Counted from the first letter of the stretch, positions 47,484 through 56,780 are shown. The stretch: DNA of 64,000 nt from Xanthobacteraceae bacterium (GCA_004297465.1 SCUB01000004.1:1-64000), one strand, 5' to 3'. Program-made: numbers and translations. Notes: generated by a model not told the origin, from the sequence alone.

Positions 47484-47908
47484 CATCCGCGGCATTGAAT
47501 GGTCGATCCCGGTCGAGATCGTCTGGTATTTCATCATTCCAGTGATGGCTGCGTTTCTACAAGGGCTGGCAACTGATCGCGGGCGCGCTGCTGGTGCTGG
47601 TCATGGCTTCAGTGCTGCGCTGGGCGCTGGTGCGCGCCACGGGCGACGATGGGCGTTTTGTCGCCGACTGGTTTCCAATCAAGTATGGCGCTTTCTTCCT
47701 GATCGGGATGCTGGCCTACAGATGGCGCGTCGCGGACGCGCTGGGGAACTGGCGGTATGTCCACCTGATCGCGCCGATCGCCTTCGTCGTGATGCTTGTC
47801 TCCATGCTGTTCAGGCTCGGCGAGCAATTCATGCCGGTGATGACGATGCTGATGATCGCGTTCTACCGCGACGGCACGCCGGTGACCCGGCGGCTGCTGG
47901 CGGGGTGC
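47484..47908 (+). pseudogene. Acyltransferase-3 family remnant, frameshifted and truncated
   Basis: One frame reads RLIRGIEWSIPVEIVWYFIIPVMAAF, a typical acyltransferase-3 membrane segment. The homology continues one base out of frame from FYKGWQLIAGALLVLVMASVLRWALV to FFLIGMLAYRWRV and IAFVVMLVSMLFRLG. A single-base change near 47550 explains the shift. The 5' half, including the catalytic His-containing region, is missing, and the 3' part stops at the end of tRNA-Thr. It is a decayed gene fragment, possibly left by an insertion or deletion event. Confidence 0.72.
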
Positions 47909-47983
47909 TGGTGCCGGATGAGGGGATTGAACCCCCGACCTTCGGTTTACAAAACCGCTGCTCTACCGCTGAGCTAATCCGGC
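47909..47983 (-). tRNA. tRNA-Thr (UGU)
   Basis: These 75 nt include an encoded CCA. Acceptor GCCGGAT / ATCCGGC, D-arm TAGCTCAGCGGTAGAGC, anticodon stem with loop TTTGTAA giving anticodon TGT, T-arm GGGGGTTCAATCCCC. The 3' end abuts the acyltransferase remnant. Confidence 0.97.
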
Positions 47984-48202
47984 CTCACATGCTGGCCCCG
48001 GCGACGGCCGGCGGTGTCTGGCGTGTCTGCCAGGACGCGGGCCAAGAGTTAGCAGCGCCGTTGCATGGCGACAAGGTTGCCGCCCCGGCCCCGGATCGGC
48101 CCCGGAGAGAGGCTGTTAGCCTTACCGACGGAAATGCGCCGCTCCGTTAATCCCCGGCGGGGCGGCCGGGCGTAAAGTCGGCGGATTGCGGAGAAATGTC
48201 AG

Positions 48203-48691
48203 ATGCGCGCAATTCTGGGTGCTGTCCTGTTGCTGGGCCTGGGCTTGCCGGTGGCGGTCGGGCCGGCGATGGCCGACGAGGGGCCGGTGATCGTCATTCC
48301 GGGCCGTCGCGGCGTGCCGGTGATGATCAACGGCCGCGACGCTTCGTTCGCGATGGTGGAGGGCGACTGGGGGCTGGGCAAATCGGTCCATTACCAGCCG
48401 GTCGTCAGCTACGGCTGGATCGCCGCGCCGGGGGCGCCACCGTCGCATTATTTCCCCAGCACCGGGCGCGTTCCCGGCTATGGCCGCCACGAGATCGAGC
48501 CGCCGGCCCGTCGGGCGCTGCCGCCGCCGGCGCAAAGCTACCAGCGCTTCTGGGGGATCGAATCGCAGAACGGCGCCGTGACCGACCATCCGCCCTACGA
48601 TCCGCCGCAGGTGGTGGTGGCGCCGGATTACCTCAAGCCGCCGCATCGCCCATCCGGGCGGCCCGAGCACGGCCATGACGGCAACTACTAG
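48203..48691 (+). CDS. Exported Pro/Tyr-rich protein, function unknown
   Basis: The protein has 162 residues. A signal peptide (about 1-24, ending PAMADE) precedes a mature part with PVIVIPGRRGVPVMINGRDASFAMVEGDWGLGK and a Pro-rich tail (PPYDPPQVVVAPDYLKPPHRP). No domain recognised. It resembles the next gene in general composition, and the two are in line, separated by 163 bp that contain tandem repeats. Confidence 0.7.
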   Translation: MRAILGAVLLLGLGLPVAVGPAMADEGPVIVIPGRRGVPVMINGRDASFAMVEGDWGLGKSVHYQPVVSYGWIAAPGAPPSHYFPSTGRVPGYGRHEIEPPARRALPPPAQSYQRFWGIESQNGAVTDHPPYDPPQVVVAPDYLKPPHRPSGRPEHGHDGNY

Positions 48692-48736
48692 GACGATCCA
48701 GTCTTGGACGATCCAGTCTTGGCCGATCCAGTCTTG
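48692..48736 (+). repeat. Three tandem 15-bp repeats
   Basis: GACGATCCAGTCTTG occurs at 48692-48706 and 48707-48721, then GCCGATCCAGTCTTG at 48722-48736. They begin one base past the stop of the upstream exported-protein gene; the copy number probably varies between strains. Confidence 0.9.
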
Positions 48737-48854
48737 GCCGGCTCGGCCTTGAAAGAGGATGAAGCCTTTTCAAGAAGGCATGATCTCCCAAAGAAAATAT
48801 GCATGATAGGATGGCCGCCGCGGCAGGCGCCGCGGGATTGAATGGAGCGGACCG

Positions 48855-49463
48855 ATGACAGCATGGATGACGGGAATTGCCGCGGCGGCGTTTCTCACGG
48901 CGGCTGCGGTGTCGGCTCAGGCCCAGACCTGTCAGATACGGCAGGTGGAGGGTCCCGGCGTCGAGCGCTGCCTGCATCAGGCGAGTTTCCGCTCCGGGCC
49001 AACGGCGCCCCCGCGCGGCGCAATGCAGCATCAAGGCGGTGGGCAGCACGGCATGCAGCACGGCCATCATCACGGCGGCGGCATCGTGTTCGGCGGTCCC
49101 TCGTATGTATATGGCTCGCCCTCTATCGAGCCGGACTATCTGGTGGTGCCGACGCCGCGCTACATCGTCAACCAGGGGCCGGTGCTGGGCGGGCCGGGCT
49201 TCGATCCGCCCCCCTATGTGGTCTACCGCGAGGTCTACGACTATCAGGACGCCGCCGTGTCGGGCTGGGCGCCGGCGCTGCGTGACGGCTATTACTACGG
49301 CTACGACGGCGGTCCCTACGCCCATCCGATGCGCCACACCTACGATGGCGCGCTCATGCTGCCACCGGCCATCATCAAGCTGGCGCCGCGCCGCGGCGTC
49401 TATGACATGAGGCCGCATCGCCCGATCAGGAAGGGCAAGATGATCCAGGCCCGCGTCCGCTAG
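48855..49463 (+). CDS. Exported His/Tyr/Gly-rich protein
   Basis: The protein has 202 residues. A signal peptide (about 1-23, ending AQAQT) precedes a cysteine pair (TCQIRQVEGPGVERC), a His/Gly-rich stretch (MQHQGGGQHGMQHGHHHGGG, about 57-76) that could bind metal, and a Tyr/Pro-rich part ending RPIRKGKMIQARVR. Likely periplasmic or surface-associated. Role unknown. Confidence 0.72.
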   Translation: MTAWMTGIAAAAFLTAAAVSAQAQTCQIRQVEGPGVERCLHQASFRSGPTAPPRGAMQHQGGGQHGMQHGHHHGGGIVFGGPSYVYGSPSIEPDYLVVPTPRYIVNQGPVLGGPGFDPPPYVVYREVYDYQDAAVSGWAPALRDGYYYGYDGGPYAHPMRHTYDGALMLPPAIIKLAPRRGVYDMRPHRPIRKGKMIQARVR

Positions 49464-49464
49464 T

Positions 49465-50304
49465 TCAGGAGACGATGCCGCGTAGCGACAGCCGGCTGGC
49501 GGCGATATAGAGCGCCAGCGCCGCGGCGTTCGAGACGTTGAGGCTCTTGATCTCGCCGGGCATGTCGAGCCGCGCCACCACGTCGCAGGTTTCGCGCGTG
49601 AGCTGGCGCAGCCCCTTGCCCTCGGCGCCGAGCACCAGCGCCACCGGTTCCGTGAGTTCAATCTGCGCCAGGTCGCCGCTGCCTTCGCTGTCGAGGCCGA
49701 CGGTGAGGAAGCCGCGCTCCTTGAGCGCGGTCAGCGCCCGCGCCAGGTTCTGCACCGTGACGAACGGCACATGCTCGAGCGCGCCGGAGGCGGATTTCGC
49801 CAGCACGCCGGTGGCCTCGGGGCTGTGGCGCGCGGTGGTGACGATGGCCTTGACCGCGAACGCGCAGGCCGAGCGCAGGATGGCGCCGACATTGTGCGGA
49901 TCGGTGATCTGGTCGAGCACCAGCACGATGCCTTCCGGCGCGATGGTCTCGATGGCCGGGGAGGGCAGCGGATCGGCTTCCAGATAAAGCCCCTGATGCA
50001 CGGCATCGGGGGTGAGCAGCCGGTCGATGTCGTGGGGCCGCACGATCTCGGGATCGAACGGCAGGGCGATGTTCTCCTCGGCCAGCCGCCGCGCCGCGTT
50101 CTCGGTCAGCATCAGCTTGCGGACATGCCGGCGCGGATTGGCAAGCGCGGCCGCCACCGAATGCCAGCCGTACAGCACCACGGTGTCGTCCTCGCGCGGC
50201 CGGCGCCGCTCGCCGCCCTCACGGCGGCGCGGACCGAACCGCCGGGCCTCGCCGGTTCTGGTCTTGACGAAGCGCTTGGCGCGCGGCGGCGGGGGGCTGG
50301 ACAT
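49465..50304 (-). CDS. rlmB: 23S rRNA Gm2251 methyltransferase (SpoU/TrmH family)
   Basis: The protein has 279 residues. A substrate-binding N-terminal domain (LYGWHSVAAALANPRRHVRKLMLTENAA) is followed by the SPOUT knot with motif 1 DPHNVGAILRSACAF, motif 2 LVLGAEGKGLR and motif 3 LNVSNAAALALY. It 2'-O-methylates a guanosine in 23S rRNA with SAM. The N-terminal 30 residues are basic. Start at 50304 chosen; 50340 is also in frame. The EmrB-type gene lies 78 bp upstream on the same strand. Confidence 0.92.
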   Translation of the reverse strand: MSSPPPPRAKRFVKTRTGEARRFGPRRREGGERRRPREDDTVVLYGWHSVAAALANPRRHVRKLMLTENAARRLAEENIALPFDPEIVRPHDIDRLLTPDAVHQGLYLEADPLPSPAIETIAPEGIVLVLDQITDPHNVGAILRSACAFAVKAIVTTARHSPEATGVLAKSASGALEHVPFVTVQNLARALTALKERGFLTVGLDSEGSGDLAQIELTEPVALVLGAEGKGLRQLTRETCDVVARLDMPGEIKSLNVSNAAALALYIAASRLSLRGIVS

Positions 50305-50382
50305 GGACGCAAAATCCGATCGGCTACGAGGAGAGGACAATGATGGGCGAGGCGGTGGTCCGTCGCAAGTTCGGGGAGAGGG

Positions 50383-51798
50383 CTACTGGTCGCCGCGCAG
50401 GTCGGCCGCGGCATCGGGCGGCAGCCGCAGGTAATTGAGCGTGGCGATCAGCGCCAGCACCGCCATCGCGCCGAGCGCGATGCGGAAGTCGGCATGGGTC
50501 AGCGCCGCGCCGGTGCCCGCGCGCAAGCCCGCCGAGGCATTGAGCAGCAGCGCGGCCAGCGTCACCCCGAACCCCATGTTGATCTGGTGCAGCATGCTGC
50601 CCAGCGTCGAGGCGCTGCTCATCAATTCGGGCGGGATGTCGGCGAAGCTGAGCGAATTGAGCGCGGAGAACTGGATCGAGCGCACCATGCCCGAGGCCAC
50701 CAGAATAGCCACCATCAGCCAGTACGGCATCGCCGGCGTCAGCAGGATCAGCGCAAACCCCGAGGCGACGACGATGGCGCCGTCGATGACCATGACCGGG
50801 CGGAAGCCGAACACGCGCAGCAGGGTGTTGGCGAACGCCTTGGCCGCGAGGTCGCCCATCAGGAAGTAGAACACCAGCACGCCGGCCTCGAACGCGGTCA
50901 GGCCGAAGGCGAGCTGGAACATCACCGGCAGGAGAAAGCCGGTGGCCCCGACGGAGATGCGGAACAGGCCGCCGCCGGAAAAGGTGCCGATCGAAAACGT
51001 CAGCATCCGGAACGGCACCAGCGACAGCAGCGGAGCCGGGTGACGCGTGCCGTGGCGCAGCGCCAGGAAGCCAAGCAGCAGTCCGGCGGCGGCCACGATG
51101 CTGCCGAGCACGATGCGGCCGCCGTGACCGGCCGTCTCCACGCCCAGGATCAGCAGGCCGAGGGCGCTGCCGTTGAGCAGGAAGCCGCGCAGGTCGAACG
51201 GCTTGTGCGTGCCGCCGGTATTGCGCTCGAAGAAAGTCAGCACCATGGCGATGCCGAACAGGCCGATCGGCACGTTGACATAGAAGATCCAGCGCCAGGA
51301 CAGATACGTGGTCAGGAAGCCGCCGAGCAGCGGACCGACCGCGAAAGCGGTCAGGCCGGGCCAGGTGAGATAGGCGATGGCCATCAAGAGGTCGGACTTC
51401 TCGGTGCGGCGCAACACCTCGAGGCGGCCGACCGGGGACATCATCGCCCCGCCCATGCCCTGCAGCACGCGCGCCAGCGTGAACTGGCCGAGCGTCTGGC
51501 TCATCCCGCACAGCACCGAGGCCAGCGTGAACACCGCGATCGCCACCGCGAACACCGCGCGCGCGCCAAAGCGCTCCGACATCCAGGCGCTCGCCGGAAT
51601 GAATACGCCCACCGTGATGAGGTAGGACGAGATGCCGGCGCTGATCGCGGTGGCGCTGGTATTGAAGCTTTCGGCGATCTGCGGCACCGCGGGGGCGATC
51701 ACCGTGGCGTCGAGGATTTCCATGAAGAAGGCCGAGGCCGCGATGACGGCGATCAGGATGGGCCGGTGCGGAGGGAACGCTGCGGGTTTCGGGGTCAT
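50383..51798 (-). CDS. DHA2-family (EmrB/QacA) MFS exporter
   Basis: The protein has 471 residues and 14 predicted helices. The DHA2 hallmarks are SAFFMEILDATVIAPAVPQIAESF near the start, and VGPLLGGFLTTYLSWRWIFYVNVPIGLFG (motif C plus the WRWIFYVNVPIG signature). It probably expels drugs by proton antiport. No EmrA-type adaptor or regulator is adjacent. ATG at 51798; the extension upstream is rejected as low-complexity. Confidence 0.91.
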   Translation of the reverse strand: MTPKPAAFPPHRPILIAVIAASAFFMEILDATVIAPAVPQIAESFNTSATAISAGISSYLITVGVFIPASAWMSERFGARAVFAVAIAVFTLASVLCGMSQTLGQFTLARVLQGMGGAMMSPVGRLEVLRRTEKSDLLMAIAYLTWPGLTAFAVGPLLGGFLTTYLSWRWIFYVNVPIGLFGIAMVLTFFERNTGGTHKPFDLRGFLLNGSALGLLILGVETAGHGGRIVLGSIVAAAGLLLGFLALRHGTRHPAPLLSLVPFRMLTFSIGTFSGGGLFRISVGATGFLLPVMFQLAFGLTAFEAGVLVFYFLMGDLAAKAFANTLLRVFGFRPVMVIDGAIVVASGFALILLTPAMPYWLMVAILVASGMVRSIQFSALNSLSFADIPPELMSSASTLGSMLHQINMGFGVTLAALLLNASAGLRAGTGAALTHADFRIALGAMAVLALIATLNYLRLPPDAAADLRGDQ

Positions 51799-52096
51799 GC
51801 TGTATGGGAAAATGTCACGGAAGCGGCTTGAAGACGATGGCCGAATGACCGCCGCGTAATAATCGAGCCCTCGACCGGCCTGACGGCGCCGCCTTGAAGC
51901 GCGGGCACAACGCCGCTGGCGCGGGTTTCGATTGGATTTTGATTGACTTCGCCGGATGCCATACCCATAAACGCCGCCGAATGACAGTCCGGTCAGCCGG
52001 GAGTTATCTGTCATGCCCGCGGGGTTTCTCATCCTGTCAGCGGGAAGCGCGCATCGCGCTCGCCGGTTCGCGCCGGCGCCGGATGCCGCGGCGAAC

Positions 52097-52182
52097 GGGG
52101 GAGTGTCCCGAGCGGCAAAGGGAGCTGACTGTAAATCAGCCGCCTTATGGCTTCGCAGGTTCGAGTCCTGCCTCCCCCACCA
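52097..52182 (+). tRNA. tRNA-Tyr (GUA)
   Basis: These 86 nt fold as a class II tRNA: acceptor GGGGGAG / CTCCCCC, anticodon loop CTGTAAA giving GTA, variable arm CGCCTTATGGCTTCG region, T-arm AGGTTCGAGTCCT and an encoded CCA. The composition change right after it suggests it is an integration site. Confidence 0.97.
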
Positions 52183-52240
52183 TTTGATTTCAATCGCTTA
52201 GCGTGTTCTCCGAAAGAACAGAATAGAACGAGGCGGGAAC

Positions 52241-52276
52241 GTGAGACTTTTCAGAAAGTCTCACGTGAGACTTTTT
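52241..52276 (+). repeat. Triple GTGAGACTTT repeat with two exclusive hairpins
   Basis: GTGAGACTTT (52241-52250), its reverse complement AAAGTCTCAC (52255-52264) and GTGAGACTTT again (52265-52274) lie in series, ending in a short T run. The middle arm can pair with either outer arm. The second pairing resembles an intrinsic terminator for tRNA-Tyr. Confidence 0.7.
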
Positions 52277-52280
52277 CCGC

Positions 52281-52469
52281 CTACGGCCTTTCCGGCGCGC
52301 GGCGGAACATCAATTTGAAGTCCGCCAGCGTGTCGGCGATGGCGTCCAGCTTGGCCTCGAGCCGGATGATCCGCTCGGCCTGGGAGGCGTTGCCGCTGAT
52401 CTGCCGCTCGACGTGTTCGAGCCGCACCGACGACCCGGCGGCCCGCCACACCACGCCGCGCGTCTGCAT
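52281..52469 (-). CDS. Small coiled-coil hypothetical protein
   Basis: The protein has 62 residues. LEHVERQISGNASQAERIIRLEAKLDAIADTLADFKLMF has heptad hydrophobics suited to a coiled coil and is unlike noncoding sequence. Such short proteins occur in phage and mobile elements. The frame remains open further upstream. It may be a remnant, as it lies between tRNA-Tyr and a transposase fragment. Confidence 0.4.
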   Translation of the reverse strand: MQTRGVVWRAAGSSVRLEHVERQISGNASQAERIIRLEAKLDAIADTLADFKLMFRRAPERP

Positions 52470-52572
52470 TTCGAAGTTTCCCGAGGCGCCACGGGCCGCT
52501 GCCCGGTCCAACGAATGCCGGCTGCGCAATTTGGTCGCCCGCCACGCCTGAACTTTCTCGACACGGCGCCGT

Positions 52573-53086
52573 TCATGCCTCGCCCTGATCCAACAGGTCG
52601 TCGTGGAGGTTACTGTAGCCATAGACCTTGCCGCTCTCGTTCCATGCCATTCCGGATGAGTGCTGTCTGGCGCGTATCTCCCGAGCCCGCTTGCTCAACG
52701 GGCTCCTGAGCCAGGCATAAAAGCCGCTGGGTTGATACGCAGGCAGCGACTTTTCGCTCGTGCCGAAAACAGTTCTCGATGCTCGGCAACAAACGCGTAC
52801 CCACTTTGCATCCTTGGCGAAGTACATGGCCGTTTTTCAAGATGTCACGCTCCTCTGTGCCTCGCGCAAGATCGCGCTTTAAACGGCGGACCTCGGCAGT
52901 TTGTTCATCCTCGCCCGAGTTGGACGGCTTCGAAAATCTTTTCTCCTCTCGCAGAGCGAATGCTGACTGATGCCCAAACGATGCGAACCCCGTTACCGGA
53001 TAGCCCCGCTCGGTGATCTGATCACCGCGCCGCGCTTGAAGTCGTCGCTGAAATTGGATTTGCCCGTCACGGCTTCCTTGCCTCAA
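52573..53086 (-). pseudogene. Decayed IS3-family transposase (OrfA and start of OrfB)
   Basis: On the minus strand a first frame reads ITERGYPVTGFA, then EVRRLKRDLARGTEERDILK, the leucine-zipper end of IS3-family OrfA. A second frame reads PSGFYAWLRSPLSKRARE, then MAWNESGKVYGYSNLHDDLLDQGE, the start of OrfB. The catalytic DDE core is missing after 52573 and frames are broken, so it is non-functional. It marks past insertion in this boundary region; which member is unknown. Inverted-repeat ends were not identified. Confidence 0.85.
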
Positions 53087-53291
53087 TTTAGGAAGGATAA
53101 CGTCGACAATTCTCGGAGCGATTCATCCAGACGTCGGATATCAGCCTGACTTGTTGCATCGCGACATCAACGGTCGACGTCCTTGACAGCAGGGCAAAAA
53201 CGAATAGCATTCATGTTTAGAGCCATGGGTTGGGCAATGCCCAAACGAAAAGGCCGCGGACACTGAAGTTGTCCAATGGTGGGGTGGACGT
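53087..53291 (+). promoter_or_regulatory. Promoter region of the CUT2 importer operon
   Basis: A perfect -35 TTGACA (53183-53188) and TAGCAT (53205-53210) are 16 bp apart. Downstream, TTGGGC AAT GCCCAA at 53230-53244 is a perfect inverted repeat in the presumed leader, a possible repressor operator. No regulator gene is visible in the window. Confidence 0.55.
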
Positions 53292-54797
53292 ATGTCGGAA
53301 GGGCGAGCCAACAGCACGATTCTGTCCGCGCGACGGATATCGAAGCAATTTCACGCTACGGTCGCTCTCGACGATGTCGATATTGAAATTGCGCGCGGCT
53401 CGATTCATACGCTCGTCGGCGAGAATGGTGCCGGCAAGTCGACGCTCATCAAGATTTTGTCCGGTGTTTGCCAGCCCGATTCAGGTGACGTCCTGTTTGA
53501 TGGCCAGCGTGTGGTTCTCGCTTCCCCAGTCGACGCGCGGGCGCATGGCATTGCGGTTATTCCTCAGGAACTGCGGGTCGTTCCGACACTGACGGTTGCT
53601 GAAAACATCACCTTGGGCAATTGGCCAGTTAGACGAGAATTCGGAATTCTGCCGCGACTTGACCATCGACGGATAAGGCAGCATGCCGAAGGCATTCTTG
53701 AACGCCTTAATACCAACTTCGATCTTGACGCTCGCATCGACACGCTCGCATTCGCCGAGCGTCAGATGGTGGTGATCGCGCGCGCATTGCTTCATTCGGC
53801 GCGTGTACTCATTCTTGATGAGCCAACTGCGTCACTCAAAGCGCGGGAAGTTGAACAGCTCTTCGATGTCATCGGAAAGCTTAAAGAGGCAGGGGTTGCG
53901 ATCGTCTATGTCTCGCATCGACTCGATGAAATCGTGCGTTTGTCCGACCAGTGTTCGGTGTTTCGTGATGGGCGCATTGTTGCAGACTGTTTGAGAGGCG
54001 AAATCGAACGTGAGCAGCTTGTGCGACTAATGACCGGTCGCGATCTGGACGAGTTGCATCACAAGCATGATTCGAAAATTGGCGCCCCGATTCTTGAAGC
54101 CGACTATGCTCACGGCGCAGAGACCGACGATCGTTTCGTGGTTCATCGCGGAGAGATCGTTGGACTTACGGGATTGCTCGGCAATGGCTCAACGCATTTT
54201 CTGCGTTCGCTTTTTGGGGCCGCCGAGCCGTCTCGGCGGATCGCGGTCTCAGGTGTCGAGCGCGAGTTGAACGGGCCGACAGATGCGATCGACGCCGGAA
54301 TTGGATTTGTGCCAGGCGAACGCGCGTTGGGACTCGTTATGGCGCTTTCCGTTCGCGACAACATCCTCCTGCCCAGCCTCGATCGGAGCGGTGGCCGCTG
54401 GAAGCTTGACGGTGCGGCTATGGACCGGATCGCCATGGATATGATCGATCTTCTCGATATTAGACCGCGTGATCCGCGTCGTCTGGTGCGTGAATTATCA
54501 GGCGGCAATCAGCAAAAGGTGATTTTCGCGCGTTGGCTTGTGGCAAAGGCTGGCGTTCTTCTGCTTGACGAGCCAACCAATGGCATCGACGTCGCGGCGA
54601 AGGCGCGCATTCATCGATTGATGCGGGAGTTCGTCAACGACGGCGGCGGAGTAGTGCTCGCTTCATCGGAGGCGATTGAGGCTCTTTCGATGAGCGATAA
54701 TTTGCTTGTTCTTCGCCAGGGCAAGGTAATCCAAAAACTGTCACGTGATGCGGACATATACAGCGAGAAAACCCTCCACCAGGCTCTAGGAGCGTAG
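53292..54797 (+). CDS. CUT2 (ribose-type) ABC importer ATPase
   Basis: The protein has 501 residues with two ABC domains, as in RbsA/MglA. Domain 1: Walker A GENGAGKST at 43-51, Walker B LILDEPTASL, and a signature replaced by LAFAERQMV as is usual. Domain 2: degenerate Walker A (GLLGNGSTHFLRSLFGA), signature LSGGNQQKV and Walker B LLLDEPTNGID. It energises the permease encoded next. Codon usage is more A/T-rich than the genes before 52 kb, a sign of transfer. Substrate need not be a sugar. Confidence 0.93.
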   Translation: MSEGRANSTILSARRISKQFHATVALDDVDIEIARGSIHTLVGENGAGKSTLIKILSGVCQPDSGDVLFDGQRVVLASPVDARAHGIAVIPQELRVVPTLTVAENITLGNWPVRREFGILPRLDHRRIRQHAEGILERLNTNFDLDARIDTLAFAERQMVVIARALLHSARVLILDEPTASLKAREVEQLFDVIGKLKEAGVAIVYVSHRLDEIVRLSDQCSVFRDGRIVADCLRGEIEREQLVRLMTGRDLDELHHKHDSKIGAPILEADYAHGAETDDRFVVHRGEIVGLTGLLGNGSTHFLRSLFGAAEPSRRIAVSGVERELNGPTDAIDAGIGFVPGERALGLVMALSVRDNILLPSLDRSGGRWKLDGAAMDRIAMDMIDLLDIRPRDPRRLVRELSGGNQQKVIFARWLVAKAGVLLLDEPTNGIDVAAKARIHRLMREFVNDGGGVVLASSEAIEALSMSDNLLVLRQGKVIQKLSRDADIYSEKTLHQALGA

Positions 54798-54809
54798 AGG
54801 CTATTTCTG

Positions 54810-55811
54810 ATGAACCATCTTGCGTTGCGTGAAACGGGACCGAAACACGGGAGGCTGCACAAAACAATGAAGTCGCCCACTACATTCCTAGTCGATCAAA
54901 TGCCGATCGCTATTTTGGTTGTGATGTGTCTGATCGCGGGCCTGCTCACAGAGCGTTTTCTCTCTCCCATCAATCTCACCAACATTCTCCTGCAGGCATC
55001 GGTCATGGCAATTGTGGCCATGGGTATGACTTTTGTCGTTGTTTCAGGAGGCTTTGATCTCTCCGTCGGCTCGACGGTCGCGCTGGCAGGTTGCGTTGCT
55101 ACCTGGGTCATCACGAAGGCCGGTGTAACGCTCGGATTAGCTGCGGGCATGGCGGTTGGCGCCGGTGTTGGCCTGATCAACGGATTCTGCGTGGCAAAAC
55201 TGCGCATCAGTCCATTTATCACGACGTTAGGGACGATGGTGGTCATGCGCGGATTCGCATTATTGATGACCGATGGCCGTCCCATCGTCGGCGACGACGA
55301 TGGATTTCCGAACTTGTTCCTTGCGCTAGGGCGCGACAAGCTGTTCGGCGTGCAGATACTTATCTTGGTGCCGATCGTTCTGTTCTTCGCACTTTACTGG
55401 TTGCTGCATATGACCGCCTATGGCCGGCGCGTCTTTGCATCAGGCGGAGGAAGCGAAGCGTCCTTTCTCGCCGGCATCAAGGTCGACCGGATTACGATGT
55501 CCGCCTACGTTTGGTGCGGACTGCTGGCAGGAGTCGCAGGCTTCATGCTTGCGTCGCGGTTGCAGTCGGGGCAGCCGACAGCGGGCGAATTTTATGAGCT
55601 TACAGCGATTGCTGCGGTCGTGCTTGGGGGCGCGTCGCTCTCCGGCGGTGAGGGCAGCCTCGTCAAAAGCGTGATCGGTGTTTTTATCATGGTGGTGCTG
55701 GCCAATGCGCTGAATCTCTTGAACGTACATTCCTATTGGCAACGTATTGCAGTCGGCGTGGTGATCATCGCTGCTGCTGCCGCAGATCAGATCAGGACGC
55801 GCAGACGCTAG
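54810..55811 (+). CDS. CUT2 ABC importer permease
   Basis: The protein has 333 residues and eight to ten helices, RbsC-like: GMTFVVVSGGFDLSVGSTVALAG is the family signature (VVI-GGIDLSVGS type) and AVVLGGASLSGGEGSL the conserved loop near helix 8. A GAGG ribosome site is 9 nt before the ATG, 12 bp after the ATPase gene. Forms a homodimeric channel in the inner membrane. Confidence 0.94.
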   Translation: MNHLALRETGPKHGRLHKTMKSPTTFLVDQMPIAILVVMCLIAGLLTERFLSPINLTNILLQASVMAIVAMGMTFVVVSGGFDLSVGSTVALAGCVATWVITKAGVTLGLAAGMAVGAGVGLINGFCVAKLRISPFITTLGTMVVMRGFALLMTDGRPIVGDDDGFPNLFLALGRDKLFGVQILILVPIVLFFALYWLLHMTAYGRRVFASGGGSEASFLAGIKVDRITMSAYVWCGLLAGVAGFMLASRLQSGQPTAGEFYELTAIAAVVLGGASLSGGEGSLVKSVIGVFIMVVLANALNLLNVHSYWQRIAVGVVIIAAAAADQIRTRRR

Positions 55812-55841
55812 TTGAAACACTATCGACGATGGGGGGGGCTC

Positions 55842-56780
55842 ATGAGGAAATTCTTGCTATCGGTCTTGTTGTTGTTTGCTACGACATTTCTAGCAGTGCC
55901 GTATGCAATGGCGCAGAACAAGGTTGTACTTGGCGTTTCGTTATCGTCAGACACAAATCCCTTCTATATCGCGATGCGAAAGGGGATTGAGGCTCGTGTC
56001 GCCGATCTCGGTTGGGAAGTGAGATTTGTCACGGCGAACGAACAGGTCACTGCACAGGTAAATGGCGTGCAGGATCTTGTCGCTCAGAAAGTTAACGGCA
56101 TCATCATTTCGCCGATCGACGAGGTGGCGACCAGCGCTGCCTATGAAGCTGCGAGCAAGGCAGGAATTCCGATCATCTCGATCGGGCGGCATTCTCGATC
56201 GCCGTTTGAATCGCTCCACGTAATTATGGACGAGGTTTCTATCGGGCGAGAAATTGCGGCATGGATTGCGAAAGCGGCCGACGGCAAAGGCAAGGTGGCT
56301 GTTCTCGCAGGGCCGGCGGGGGCTGCAACGTTCAAGAACTTGCAGCAGGGCTTCGAAGAGGAGATCAAGAAAAATTCCGGAATGCCGATCGTCTATTCCC
56401 GGAATCTGGCGTTGACGCGCGAGCAGGGGCTCAATCAGGCGGAGGACGTTCTCGTCGCGCATCCTGATATTCGCGTGATCTATTGCGGCAACGATGAAAT
56501 CGCACTTGGCGCGGCGCAGGCGGTGGCGACCGCTGGGAAGAAGGCGAATGTAATTATCGCCGGAATGAACGGGATCCCACCGGCGATGAAGGCGGTCGCG
56601 AGTGGTGCAATTGACCTTACCATTCAGCTCAATCCTGTGGCATGGGGCCGGCTGGGTGTCGATACGATGGACCTGTGGCTCAAGGGCAAGAAGCCGGTAG
56701 GGCGTGTGTTCTACAAGCATACGCTCGTCGACAAGTCGAATGTCGCCGCGCTAATGCCGCCGCCGCCGGCGAAGAATTAA
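55842..56780 (+). CDS. CUT2 periplasmic substrate-binding protein
   Basis: The protein has 312 residues. A signal peptide (about 1-25, ending YAMAQN) precedes a type I periplasmic-binding fold: VSLSSDTNPFYIAMRKGIEARVADLGWEV, LVAQKVNGIIISPID, GNDEIALGAAQAV. These match RbsB-like proteins. It should capture the substrate; ligand identity is not visible. The ATG at 55842 follows a G-rich ribosome site; an upstream TTG at 55812 is possible. Confidence 0.93.
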   Translation: MRKFLLSVLLLFATTFLAVPYAMAQNKVVLGVSLSSDTNPFYIAMRKGIEARVADLGWEVRFVTANEQVTAQVNGVQDLVAQKVNGIIISPIDEVATSAAYEAASKAGIPIISIGRHSRSPFESLHVIMDEVSIGREIAAWIAKAADGKGKVAVLAGPAGAATFKNLQQGFEEEIKKNSGMPIVYSRNLALTREQGLNQAEDVLVAHPDIRVIYCGNDEIALGAAQAVATAGKKANVIIAGMNGIPPAMKAVASGAIDLTIQLNPVAWGRLGVDTMDLWLKGKKPVGRVFYKHTLVDKSNVAALMPPPPAKN

